Part shown: one piece after another, positions 28,083 through 36,790 of the stretch | Layout of the letters: each line of letters starts with the position of its first letter | Position numbering within the stretch: position 1 is the stretch's first letter | Assembly: GCA_029834535.1 (NCBI GenBank) | Contig: JAQMWT010000511.1 | Span: 1 to 43,907, forward strand | Reading direction: 5' to 3' | Source of the DNA: Chrysophaeum taylorii | Lineage: Eukaryota > Sar > Pelagophyceae > Pelagomonadales > Pelagomonadaceae | DNA: 43,907 bases | Notes under the pieces: model-generated | Databases searched by the model: none | What the model saw: only the letters and a program-made list of their open reading frames with translations | What the model was told of the DNA's origin: nothing | Made by a program: the position numbers and the translations under genes

Positions 28083-28528
28083 CATAAATCAAAAGGTGGC
28101 AAAGATAAGGGATCTAACCCTAGAATAGGGGGAACTAACCCTAATTCAGATTTTCTATCTCTAGGCATCGTGCAGAGTAGAGCCACCTGGGGCCCCGCCT
28201 CCCCCGAGGGGCCAAAATACATCACCCCCATGTAGATTCTCCAAATTGGTAGCTACGGACTTCGTTCCAGTATCAAATCGGCATCATTTTTAGGTCAACT
28301 GACGACGGGCAAAAAAAAACGCCAGTCCTTGCGGATTTTTGGCCCGGGCGCGGGACCCCGCGTTCCTTGTCCGACCCTACCAAAGTGCCCTTCGCTCTGA
28401 CCTCTAACGATAACACAGCCTCTGACACTGGTGATGACAGCACTCCGCACGGTGTTTGAATCGAAATTCTTCTCGCCTCTCCTCATTTCTCTTGGGTTTT
28501 CTGCGTGTCTTTGCAATCTTGAAATTTC
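28083..28528. other. No gene seen; flank of the retrotransposon nest
   Basis: About 450 bp with no coherent coding frame. It contains two AACCCTA-like stretches and an A9 run, with no recognisable element. It is the likely pre-insertion host DNA next to element C. Confidence 0.5.
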
Positions 28529-28709
28529 GAGGGGGTGCCAAGGGGCAGCAAAAATAGCAGCCCTTAACACCACGTCGATTTTCCAAAATCCGCCCTCCGG
28601 CAGCTACCTACCTACCTCTCAACATACAGACACACTGATTTTAAGTATAGTTAAACGCTAACCCTACTCGGCTTAGCAGCTTTCGAAGGCTGGCCCCAGC
28701 GCTGACCAA

Positions 28710-29072
28710 GTGTACCAGATGAGCGCGGAGCTGCCTTGTTGCGGTTATGAGAAGGGGAAGAGGCAGGCGACGTGGCCGCCGGTGGCCGCGGGTTCAAAGT
28801 TTTGTGTGAAGGCGACGAAGTTGGACGGGGAAAAGGCTTGTGTGCATAGCCAATCCGTAACTTTCGAAGTGACGAGCTGTGGGGTCCGATGCTGCGAGTC
28901 CGGGTGCACGTCCAGTGATTTCGGCGAGTCGAACGCCGCGGACGGCGCCAGCACGACGGCGTCTCTGTTCCACTGCGACAAACATATTAAGTCAAAGCAC
29001 TCGCCGGCGAAGAAGACGACTAAGGCGCGCTCGATCACAAGTTTCTTCCAGCCGCAACCAAAAACGCCCTAA
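28710..29072 (+). CDS. Unrecognised 120-residue ORF, Cys-rich with SITSFF tail
   Basis: Contains TSCGVRCCESGCTSSDFGES, then LFHCDKHIKSKHSPAKKTTK and ARSITSFFQPQPKTP. The Cys pairs followed by H...KH resemble a small zinc finger of the BED or hAT kind, and SITSFF resembles a PCNA-interacting PIP box with the initial Gln missing. Both are weak. It lies inside the candidate transposon at 28529-30208 and may be an exon of its gene. No upstream or downstream partner exon is identified. Confidence 0.35.
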   Translation: MYQMSAELPCCGYEKGKRQATWPPVAAGSKFCVKATKLDGEKACVHSQSVTFEVTSCGVRCCESGCTSSDFGESNAADGASTTASLFHCDKHIKSKHSPAKKTTKARSITSFFQPQPKTP

Positions 29073-29197
29073 GATGAACTAATCGACCGCAGTGAACGAA
29101 CCGGCCACGGCCCCATTTGGTGGCACTCGTGATGATGAGGAGATAAGGATGTCGGGGACGACGACGACGAAACGCCGACGACGACGACGTTCTCACG

Positions 29198-29928
29198 CTA
29201 GAGCGGCAACCAATCGCTTCCTTGTCGGGCGAGGCCCCGGCCCTGGCTGAGTCCCACGAATTCGACGACGAGGACGAGGACTTCAAGAGTGATAAAAAAA
29301 TGAACGACGACAACGTCGTCGTCGACCTCTGCAGTGACGACGACGACGACGACGACGTCGTCGTCGTCGTCGTCGTAGACCTCTGAAGCGACGACGACGC
29401 ATTTTCGTCCGGTGAGGCGGGTTCGACGGTAAGCCATCCTGCTCAAGGTCGTGTCGCTCTTGCTGTTGCCCGCCGCGTCCGGCTCTGCTTCGATACTACC
29501 AGAAGACTCGACAACAACGGCGGGACCAAAACCTCGTTCGCGGAAGTCCAAGGGGAGCTCCCGGCCCCGCTGACTCTGTGCGCCGGCCTCCCCGGGCCGG
29601 GTCCGCTTCCCTTCATAACACATACTAACTGCCTGGTTGTTAGCGTCCACGACGGTCCGCTGCTTGCGGACGATGCTGCCACTTTCTTTTAACGATGTCT
29701 CGATGTCGCGTACGGGATCGTCCACCAAGTCCACGAAGCCACCAGCGCCCCGACACTTTCGGCCTTCTTCATCGTCAGCGGTCCCGCGTCAACTCCACTC
29801 AATCCCACAAACTCGCCGAGCGGCCTGAACGTGTCCACGCCGGCCGCAGCCATTTGATCGAAGTCGACATCGACCGCGTTACAATGGCGACTCCCCAGCG
29901 TCGGCGGCAAGAAGAATTTCCGTAGCAC
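29198..29928 (-). CDS. Unrecognised minus-strand coding remnant in two frames
   Basis: Frame 29928-29689 reads GSRHCNAVDVDFDQMAAAGV, FRPLGEFVGLSGVDAGPLTM and KKAESVGALVAS. Frame 29734-29198 takes over at VDDPVRDIETSLKESGSIVR and RGFGPAVVVESSGSIEAEPD. The composition looks protein-like across the frame change near 29720, which suggests one gene with an indel. The left end runs into the GAC/GTC repeat and becomes meaningless. No family recognised. Confidence 0.3.
29336..29376. repeat. (GAC)7 followed by (GTC)7, perfect palindrome
   Basis: Seven GAC units run straight into about seven GTC units, giving a palindrome of about 40 bp that could form a hairpin. Shorter copies of the same trinucleotides surround it (29308-29325, 29390-29400). 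Confidence 0.9.
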
Positions 29929-30208
29929 GGGTTGCGCCCTGGCGCCACGCGTTCGGCACGGAGACCATGGTCACATCGACACGCGAGCGACCCTCTTAGT
30001 ATTCTGGGCGCTGCGCCATCGCGCGACCAAGCGTAGGCGCGCCGTCAGTACCACTCATCGCCTCCTAACGAAGGAAATCGCTTCGAAATCGGAAAAAAAT
30101 TTTGTAATATAAAAACTTGAATCCGGCCCTAGCGGGGGCACTTACCTACCTACGTGGTGTCGGGGATTGGTTTTTTTGCTGCCCCTTGGGGGGTGCAGAG
30201 AAATCGGC

Positions 30209-31426
30209 CATTCATAAACCTCGTGCCGTCCGTTGCGAGCGACATCTCTCCGTCACCTGTCTTCTTCCCACAGCGCAATAGTCCCTTGCGTTGTGCTCAA
30301 GCTCCGCGCATGGCTTTGTGCGCCCCGTAGGTACGTACTTCTACATGCGAAGTTGAGTGTAGCTCTATGTGTCGTTTGTCGTGTGCCGAGGCTAGGGGAA
30401 CTAACCTCGTTCCCTGATCTCTAACCTGCCAGACTCGCACGGTGAGTCAAGATAGGTTCTTCAGTTTACTAACACTGCACATCAGAATCCTCTGGAGTGC
30501 AGAGATAGTCTCAGTCGACTGGGCTGTTCTTTTGGTACCATCATCCTCAGAAAGTCATCCCACGTGTTGTCAAGTTTTGTGGTCAGTGGTGACGGCGAGC
30601 AGGTCCATTAAGCTTTGAAGCCAAAAGACCTAACTAGCCGGGAGAGGAAGGCAGCGGAATCTGCTTTTCTGGCAGCAGATTCCGCTCCGCACAACCTCGT
30701 GATATCCCAGCGTTCCGCTAGCCTCAAAAAGAATCCTCTCGCGCGAAGTGAACATCAGTCTAACGAAGCTAATGAGATTGCACAAATGCAACTCTTGTGG
30801 AAAACATGTATTAAACGTATGAATGATTGCATGAGCGAAAGAGTTGTACGCTGCCGCACTCAGGAGTCGAATCGTCATCCCTCTCCAACAGCGTACCAGG
30901 AAAAGCTGTTGCGACAGTTATAAAGAGATACACCATACATCTCAGCTGCGGCTTTCAGAGCGATGCTGATAGTTATACTTGTGCATGTCAACACACACAC
31001 ACACACTGCATCCTATGCTTGCAGCTGCACGGACGTGGGAGTACAACTGAGCATCTGGATGGAGACTACACACGAAATGCACTACAAATCCCAAGACTCG
31101 TACGCCTTGCACTGTTGTCCGAAATACTTCAGGACCCTGTACACAGGTGTACGTTTCTGTTTTACCAGTGTATGCACGTGAGCATGCTGGTGGACGCACA
31201 CAAGCAAGTGGAGTTAATATCTTCTCTGACCCCTGTTCTTTGTGACCGGCTCGTGTTAAATTGTGCAAACAGTCCGCAAGTGTAAAACCATGTTTGACTA
31301 TGGCATATTGTCGCATACAGTTTACATACATTATAGCATAATTCACTTGAGATGTGAGCCTATGTGAAGGCACTTCGTCGCAGAGACAAATAATCACTCA
31401 TGCACCTGGACATTACCGCAACTTTA
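30209..31426. other. No gene recognised; contains a CA microsatellite
   Basis: Overlapping frames on both strands (30615-30923 and 30827-31285 plus, 30942-31397 minus) show no family and no biased composition. A CA dinucleotide run is at 30989-31006. The part next to 31426 may be the 3' untranslated region of the COG8-like gene, which runs on the minus strand. Confidence 0.45.
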
Positions 31427-32692
31427 TTAGAGGCTAAACATGGATCTAGCTGCATACGATGTTAAGGTGAGGAAGATCAAAAGACGCACTGGGTTAATGA
31501 CGTGCGATGAAACGTCGATTTCGAAGGTTGCTTCGAAGCGCTTAAGCAAAAGTCCCTTGCTCATAGACAACGCATGACAGGCCAACACAGCTCGAAAGTC
31601 ACCGGCAATGCGGCTAAGCGATGCCACGAACAACATAGAACTTTCTTCCGCACAGCACAGCTCAGTGTCATCCAGACAATGAATTTGTTTCAACAAGAGA
31701 AACTCCAGGTATGTTTGAGTTTGGTAAGAAAACCACACAGACACATGCAGCAACGCCATGAAATATGATCCAGCGCAGAGCTGTGACCGACACGAAGCAC
31801 CGAAGAGGGCAACATATTGAGAGACTACTTCACTCAAACTCGCGCTTCCCAACTGTTTCACCGATTTGTAACTAAGTGACTTCCCACACAGTGGACGAGA
31901 CCATGAGTCAAGGTATGCTTGCCAAATATTCATGGTGATCACAAGCTGCTGAGAGTTACAAGACGCACGCAATGGGCAGCCATAAGCAGCTGGCTGCTGT
32001 GGATACTTGTGATAGAAACCTATGCTTGCTGCGAGTTCAAACACTTGTGAGCGCAGCCGGATCGCCGGAAAGTAATCAACCGGCCAATTTCCCAGTATGG
32101 TGGCATCCAACTTTCGTAGTGATGATAATGTACTAAAGCACACCGCTAGGGGCGCCGTAGGACCAATACAAAGCGATAATTTTCGCCTCAATCTCCACAG
32201 ACACAAGCTTGTAGAAAAGATGAGCAGAATCACTAGACTTGGGAGGTATGGCACGGCTTTGCAACCTAACGGGCTAAGGTTACTCGCACAAGTTTTGAGT
32301 CGTGCTCGTCCTGTAAACTCTGCTATCATCAACGCTTCATCGATGAAATTACTCATTATGCAAGTATCAATTACCGCTGGCATTTCTAATATTTTGTGCA
32401 AGTCACGATGCTTTGTCATGAGCGCCTTGTGGCGTCGGATATCCTCGATGAATGCAAGTGAAAACACTCTATAGTCTTGCAGTACAACATCAAGTTGGAA
32501 GAGATCTTGAACGAGGTGGCTCGCGAATGCTATGAAATCATTTTTTTGGGACTTGACAAGTTTGACACAGGCATTCTCTTCGACTATCTTCTTGTGTCTT
32601 TTGCGCCATGACCAGGATGTTTTATTCACAATAGTTGTAGCATCAAATTCACAACAAAGCCTACTGTCGCCATGGATAAATTTTTGCTGCAT
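31427..32692 (-). CDS. COG8: Conserved oligomeric Golgi complex subunit 8-like protein (partial)
   Basis: 421 residues, no stop. KHRDLHKILEMPAVIDTCIM followed by FIDEALMIAEF matches the COG8 signature (H..ILE.P.LMDTC..N.YY.EAL.L). Later, SSLRKLDATIL fits the GYLRR.. region, SLSEVVSQYVALFG fits the LFD...QYRAIF block, and MLFVASLSRIAGDFRAVLAC fits the GLS..RVG.DFR..L block. COG8 is a subunit of the octameric tether for retrograde vesicles at the Golgi. Length and the missing first 80 or so residues suggest 5' truncation or unseen upstream exons: the fold-back element starts 130 bp upstream. A segment at 31949-32044 has no COG8 counterpart and may be an intron. It is the only likely host gene in the window. 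Confidence 0.62.
   Translation of the reverse strand: MQQKFIHGDSRLCCEFDATTIVNKTSWSWRKRHKKIVEENACVKLVKSQKNDFIAFASHLVQDLFQLDVVLQDYRVFSLAFIEDIRRHKALMTKHRDLHKILEMPAVIDTCIMSNFIDEALMIAEFTGRARLKTCASNLSPLGCKAVPYLPSLVILLIFSTSLCLWRLRRKLSLCIGPTAPLAVCFSTLSSLRKLDATILGNWPVDYFPAIRLRSQVFELAASIGFYHKYPQQPAAYGCPLRASCNSQQLVITMNIWQAYLDSWSRPLCGKSLSYKSVKQLGSASLSEVVSQYVALFGASCRSQLCAGSYFMALLHVSVWFSYQTQTYLEFLLLKQIHCLDDTELCCAEESSMLFVASLSRIAGDFRAVLACHALSMSKGLLLKRFEATFEIDVSSHVINPVRLLIFLTLTSYAARSMFSL
31949..32044 (-). other. Candidate 96-bp in-frame intron in the COG8-like gene
   Basis: On the minus strand, GTGTTTGAACTCG starts at 32044 and CTTGTAACTCTCAG ends at 31949. Removing it joins RLRSQ to QLVITMNIWQAYLDSW, which fits the COG8 spacing between the LR and the aromatic W better than the unspliced frame. 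Its length is divisible by three, so the ORF reads through it. The GT-AG choice is by eye. Confidence 0.4.
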
Positions 32693-32822
32693 CGTTGAGG
32701 CTTTCCAACCAAGCTCACCCTACGTTAATCATAACTCCGCAATTCTATGTCACGGCTGTTTCGCTACGGCGGCTTGGTGACAGCCCTCGCCAGAAACAAT
32801 AGTCAACTGTGTATCTTAATCT

Positions 32823-32852
32823 TAACTACTAATCGACAGATGTTTGTTTGTT

Positions 32853-32884
<32 letters not shown>

Positions 32885-33069
32885 CCTCGATTTAGGGTAA
32901 GGATCATGTAGGCCCGAGAGTAAGGATCAGGTAGGCGCGAGAGCCAGACAGTGATCCTCCAAGCCGTCTACGGCGACCTCGCAGACTATTTCCACGACCC
33001 GCGGCGGCTCTTTCAGCGCGCCATTCTCACGCCCCGTCGAAACGATGTTGTCGATGCTGACAACGCGCG
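32823..33069 (+). repeat. Left arm of the fold-back element
   Basis: Inverted partner of 34083-34329. From about 32952 it encodes, on the plus strand, VILQAVYGDLADYFHDPRRL, then FQRAILTPRRNDVVDADN, the part of Helitron/Pif1 helicase in which R-A-I-L-x-P-x-N and D-x-x-N are typical. The frame stops being helicase at 33069. Confidence 0.85.
32842..32884 (+). repeat. GTTT/GTCT tetranucleotide microsatellite
   Basis: TGTTTGTTTGTTTGTTTG followed by repeated TGTC. The mirrored copy is at 34267-34311 in the right arm. Confidence 0.9.
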
Positions 33070-33640
33070 AACTTACTGGGACCAGGTGAACTTACTGGGG
33101 TTTTTAGAGTAAAGGGTTTTTAGAGTAAACTCTAAGGTTGGCGGCGCGTGCAGATCAAAGCAGCTTGGATTGGCGGAGGCGAGAGCGACGAGCTCAAAGG
33201 AGTTGGTGTGAGCTAGGTGAACTTACTGACCAGGTGAACTTATATGAAACTTACTGGGAGCAGGTGAACTTACTGGGGTTAGAGATTGGGAGTAGGTGAA
33301 CTTACTGGCCTGCACTTGTCTCCCCAGTAAGTTCACCTGGTCCCAGTAAGTTCACCTAGTCCCAATCTCTAACCCCAGTAAGTTCGGTGTAAGCCCACTC
33401 GTGCTCACACCCACTCACCCCACTCTCCTTCGAGCTCGTCGCTCTCACCTCCGCCAATCTAAGCTGCTTTGATCCGTACACGCCGCTAGCCTTTGCGTTC
33501 ACTCTAAAAACCCCAGTAAGTTCACTTGGTCCCAGTAAGTTCACCTGGTCACTAAGTTCACCTAGTCCCAATCTCAAACCCCAGTAAGTCCACGTGGTCC
33601 CAGTAAGTTCACCTATAGTGCGCGTGTAGACGCCGGGAGG
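33070..33640. repeat. Inverted array of CCCAGTAAGTTCACC-type short repeats
   Basis: The 15-20-bp unit GAACTTACTGGGACCAGGT occurs several times between 33068 and 33310, and its reverse complement several times between 33318 and 33620, centred near 33313. Within it, a 110-bp segment with AAAGCAGCTTGGATTGGCGG (33150-33235) is also inverted at 33410-33490. No coding frame is credible. Confidence 0.8.
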
Positions 33641-34240
33641 GGGCTTATCGGCATTGCGCAGCACGTGTGGGGTAGGGTGGAGTCGTCGACCCAGAAGAGG
33701 ATATCCTCGGGGTTGCCGATCGACAGAGAGCCACGTCGAGCTGGACGTGGCAGAAGACGGGCTTCGCCAAGAGGACGCCGACCTCGCGGGACGTCTGGCC
33801 CTGGCTCTTGTTGATCGTTTGGCGTAGGCGGGCCTTAAGCGATACAGGTTGGAGGAGCCTCGGTGACAACGACACGATCGATCATGTATCTGGTACCGTT
33901 GCAGTGGCCGTGCGACGGGTCGAGGTTGCGAAGACTTTAAGCTCGCGATCAAAGTCAGCATGCCGTTGGTTGTCAGGGAGTTCAAAACTCGACCGTAAAG
34001 AGCGAGGCGTCGGCTTCCGACCCAACCTAGTCGGCCGAAAAGAACTCCGACGCCCCGTCTTCGGGAAAAGGCCGCGGTCATGCGCGCGTTGTCAGCATCG
34101 ACAACATCGTTTCGACGGGGCGTGAGAATGGCGCGCTGAAAGAGCCGCCGCGGGTCGTGGAAACAGTCTGCGAGGTCGCCGTAGACGGCTTGGAGGATCA
34201 CTGTCTGGCTCTCGCGCCTACCTGATCCTTACTCTCGCGC
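33640..34240 (-). pseudogene. Helitron Pif1-like helicase, C-terminal remnant
   Basis: From 34201 leftward on the minus strand: VYGDLADCFHDPRRLFQRAI, LTPRRNDVVDADNARM, VLNSLTTNGM, and in another frame LRQTINKSQGQTSREVGVLL and AKPVFCHVQLDVALCRSATP, then HVLRNADKPPPGVYTR. These are the final Helitron helicase blocks (N-K-S-Q-G-Q-T and H-x-Q-L-x-V-A-L). There are internal deletions and frameshifts. It ends abruptly at the short-repeat array. Confidence 0.75.
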
Positions 34241-34267
34241 CTACCTGATCCTCACCCTAAATCGAGG

Positions 34268-34311
<44 letters not shown>

Positions 34312-34329
34312 TCTGTCGATTAGTAGTTA
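34083..34329 (-). repeat. Right arm of the fold-back element
   Basis: Inverted partner of 32823-33069. It is continuous with the helicase remnant at 33640-34082, so this arm is probably the original and the left arm the inverted copy. Confidence 0.85.
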
Positions 34330-34619
34330 GGACAAGTGCAGCAGAGGCCCGGGGAGCCCTGGGTGGAGGGGCGTGGGGGTCAGGGGGTGTCCCCCGGCGG
34401 GGGGTTTGGGGGGCAGAGCCCCCCAATTCTTGGGGGGTTCGGGGGGTTCGGGGGGCTTGCCCCCCGAGAAAAAGGCCGGAAAAAACCCGACTTGGCCTTA
34501 CTATCCACAATAATTAATTGGGAAACGTGAGTCTGTCCGTGAGGAAACATCAACGGAACTATACTTTCTGTTCTTTCGAGCATGTATGCTCGAAACGGGC
34601 CGACAAAATCTGCGTTTGC
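34330..34619 (+). repeat. Helitron 3'-end unit, inverted relative to the array (copy i)
   Basis: Contains GTGTCCCCCGGCGGGGGG, GGGGGGCAGAGCCCCCC and GGGGGGCTTGCCCCCC (three GC hairpins), then CCACAATAATTAATTGGGAA, and the GTATGCTCGAAACGGGCCGA end. It is the reverse complement of the unit ends at 36245-36470, 38046-38300 and 39848-40100. Confidence 0.85.
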
Positions 34620-34916
34620 ACTAAACTAGGGGAGACAAGTGCAGCAGAGGCCCGGGGGGCCCTGGGTGGGGGGGCGTGGGGGGTCCGGGGGTGTCCCCCG
34701 GCGGGGGGTTTGGGGGGCAGAGCCCCCCAATTCTCGGGGGGTTCGGGGGGCTTGCCCCCTGAGAAAAAGGCCGAAAAAAACCCGACTTGGCCTTACTAGT
34801 CCACAATAATTAATTGGGAAACGTCAGTCAGTCCGTGACAACACATTACCGGACCTATACTTTCTGTTCAAATCCCTATGTATGTTCGAAACGGCCCGAC
34901 AAAATCTGCGTTTTGT
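34620..34916 (+). repeat. Helitron 3'-end unit, inverted relative to the array (copy ii)
   Basis: Second direct copy of the preceding unit, with AGTGCAGCAGAGGCCCGGGG at its start and AAAATCTGCGTTTTGTAAAG at its end. It abuts the GC-rich block at 34917, which is in the opposite orientation, forming a head-to-head junction. Confidence 0.85.
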
Positions 34917-34920
34917 AAAG

Positions 34921-35325
34921 CTCGTCGCGGTCGTCGCCGCGTTGTTCCTGGTCTTCGATCCGTAGGCGCTTCAGCAGTAGGACGCGAGGTTTGCGATGGC
35001 CAGAGCGCGGCCAGTCCCAGGACGTGGCGCGACCACCGTCGACCAAAGCGAAATCGCGGTCGCAGACGCGTCGAGCTCGACGACACCTCGACGAAGGCCG
35101 CGACTCGGGTCGTCGGCGCGTGGGCGCGCGGCGCGCTCGTCGCGGTCGTCGCCGCGTTGTTCCTGGTCTTCGATCCGTAGGCGCTCGAGTAGTAGGTCGC
35201 GAGGTTTGCGATGGCCAGAGCGCGGCCAGTCCCAGGACGTGGCGCGACCGCCGTCGACCAAAGCGTAATCGCAGTCGCAGACGCGTCGAGCTCGACGACG
35301 CCTCGACGAAGGCCGCGACTTTACG
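34921..35325 (+). repeat. 215-bp tandem repeat within the first GC-rich block
   Basis: CTCGTCGCGGTCGTCGCCGC starts at 34921 and again at 35136; the two copies run almost identically through CGATGGCCAGAGCGCGGCCA to CTCGACGAAGGCCGCGACT. A further copy is at 40633-40820 in the fourth unit. Confidence 0.88.
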
Positions 35326-35830
35326 GCGAGCCGTTGTCGCCCGCGGGGGAGAGTCCGAGGCCGCGGTCGGGACGGCGGTGGCCGCTCGCAGCGGCGACGA
35401 AGCCGCCGGCACGCATCGTATCGAAGGTGAAACGGTCTTGGATCCACCGAGTCGACGGTCGAGTCTCGTTCGCTCTCGCGCGTTCTCGAGGACGTCCCGT
35501 CGGAAGAGCGAGTCGTGGCCGTGGAAGCGGGCTTTGACCGCAGACGCGAGCGCGGCAAGCCGTTGTCGATTTCGGTGGCCGGTCGCAGCGGCGACGAAGA
35601 CGCCGGCACGCATCGCGCGCGTACCGAAGAGTTCGCGCGTAAAAAGGCGAAATCGCGTCGCATTTTTGCGCGCGCCAGAACCCCGAAAGAACATCGAAAG
35701 AAAAACCCCGGCATGCCATGCCGGCGTCGAGGCTCGCGTAGCGTCCCTGGCTCGAGCGCGTCGTCCCGTTTGCCGGGCGAAGGCTCCATCGCCGTCGCAC
35801 GCGGCAACCTTACTTCAAAAAAGATCGGCC

Positions 35831-36244
35831 GAGGGTTTGCATAGCAAAAAAAAAGGAAGAAGGGTAAGGAGTTTCTTTTTAGGAACATTAGGGGTTTTCT
35901 TCTTCGATATACTCTCGATTTTCACGACTACCAGCGTCCAATTTACTACGGGATTCGAACTCGAAACCAGGGACCTAGACGCACCACACGCCCGAAATTC
36001 GTCTTCACTCACACTCCCCAGGCTACACTCAGCATACAAATCGACCACCAGGATCCGAACTCGAGACGTACGCAACGCAACCACCCCAGATTCTCGCTCA
36101 AACTTCTTCGCTCTCTCCCATACTACAAGGCTCTCACAGATGCCAAGAAGAAAACATTTTATAAATAGCAGCGCTTGGGGCACATACATTAGCGAAAGAA
36201 CAGAAAGTAGGCCGCGGGTGAAGCGTTTTGAAATAAATCGGCTT
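35831..36244. other. AT-richer spacer block of unit 1 with tRNA B-box-like sites
   Basis: Minus strand GAGTTCGAATCCCG (35950-35963) and CGAGTTCGGATCC (36051-36063) resemble the RNA polymerase III B box (GGTTCGANTCC). A TAGCCTGGGGAG sequence about 75 bp upstream of the first loosely resembles an A box. Versions of one or both sites occur in the other units (37841, 39357, 39461, 41577). It may be a decayed tRNA-derived sequence. No intact tRNA can be folded by eye. Confidence 0.35.
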
Positions 36245-36700
36245 TACAAAACGCAGATTTTGTCGGCCCGTTTCGAGCATACATAGGGATATGAACAGAA
36301 AGTAGAGTTCCGTTAATGTGTTGTCACACACACACTCACGTTTCCCAATTAATTATTGTGGACTAGTAAGGCCAAGTCGGGTTTTTCCCGGCCTTTTTCT
36401 CGGGGGGCAAGCCCCCCGAACCCCCCGCCGGGGGACACCCCCGGACCCCCCACCGCCTCGACGGCCGCCGCGTCTCGGGAGCCGACCAAAAACGCCGTCG
36501 CACGCCGTGGAAATTCTGTCTTTTCGGTTCTTGAACTTGAAGATTTCTGCGCAATTTTTCGTTCTTGGGTTAGGGTGTGTACCGTTTTCCTTCCTTTCCG
36601 TTGCGCGAAGCGTTATGGGGGTTAGCGTTATGCCTGTTTATTTTTGGCTTTGCGTTTTTTGGGGATGGACTATGTGGTGGCGGATGGCGGCTTTCTTTAT
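36245..36700 (-). repeat. Hairpin block (Helitron 3' flank) of unit 1
   Basis: Begins ACAAAACGCAGATTTTGTCG, passes the CCCAATTAATTATTGTGGAC segment, and holds the GC hairpin GGGGGGCAAGCCCCCC and the CCGCCGGGGGACACCCCCGG stem. It lacks the middle GGGAATTGGGGGGCTCTGCC segment that other units have. It ends next to the helicase remnant. Confidence 0.8.
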
Positions 36701-36790
36701 TGGAGTATTTCCTTATAGACAATATTTTTGGTTGAGGCGCCGGGGTGGCGGCAGGCGTAGTGAGAAGGAGGGCGTGGCGCATAATCCATA
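36700..36790 (-). pseudogene. Helitron helicase C-terminus, remnant in unit 1/2
   Basis: On the minus strand this encodes a relic of the last helicase residues, comparable to RRHPGAYTKNIVYREIL at the right edge of the window (here the Pro-Gly-Ala-Tyr part is damaged). The stop and the following CATAGTCCATCC match the functional-looking copy near 43857. Confidence 0.6.

Larger units (their letters stand above)
28529..30208. mobile_element. Candidate DNA transposon with degenerate terminal inverted repeats
   Basis: The left end GGGGGTGCCAAGGGGCAGCA (28530-28549), continuing to ACACCACGT (near 28567-28575), is matched in inverted orientation by 30153-30197 (AAGGGGCAGCAAAAA and ACACCACGT are exact, spacing is almost equal). 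Identity over about 40 bp is roughly three quarters by eye. GAAAT-like bases flank both ends, but I cannot fix a target-site duplication. Inside are an ORF with a SITSFF tail, a GAC/GTC palindrome and a minus-strand frame. No transposase is recognised. It could be chance plus drift. Confidence 0.4.
32823..34329. mobile_element. Fold-back element with Helitron-derived inverted arms
   Basis: The first 247 bp (32823-33069, from TAACTACTAATCGACAG to CAACGCGCG) are repeated inverted at 34083-34329 with few differences. Each arm contains a TGTC microsatellite and a piece of Helitron helicase. Between the arms are a second, smaller palindrome of CCCAGTAAGTTCACC-type repeats and the C-terminal part of the same helicase. 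The left arm starts 130 bp upstream of the COG8-like frame. No target-site duplication is seen, as expected for a Helitron-derived structure. Confidence 0.75.

Noticed and set aside
28083..28430. Gene in the AACCCTA-containing flank
   Set aside because: Frames are short, with no family resemblance and no coding composition.
30827..31397. Overlapping 151-152-codon ORFs on both strands
   Set aside because: They overlap each other, span a CA microsatellite and show no motif. More likely untranslated or intergenic sequence.
33070..33640. CRISPR-like array
   Set aside because: The short repeats occur in both orientations with irregular spacing, no unique spacers of constant size and no cas genes, in a eukaryotic context.
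34991..36286. 431-codon plus-strand ORF and its 40203-41513 minus-strand counterpart (436 codons)
   Set aside because: Composition is Arg/Ser/Ala-rich, frames overlap on both strands and shift between repeat units. No conserved motif.
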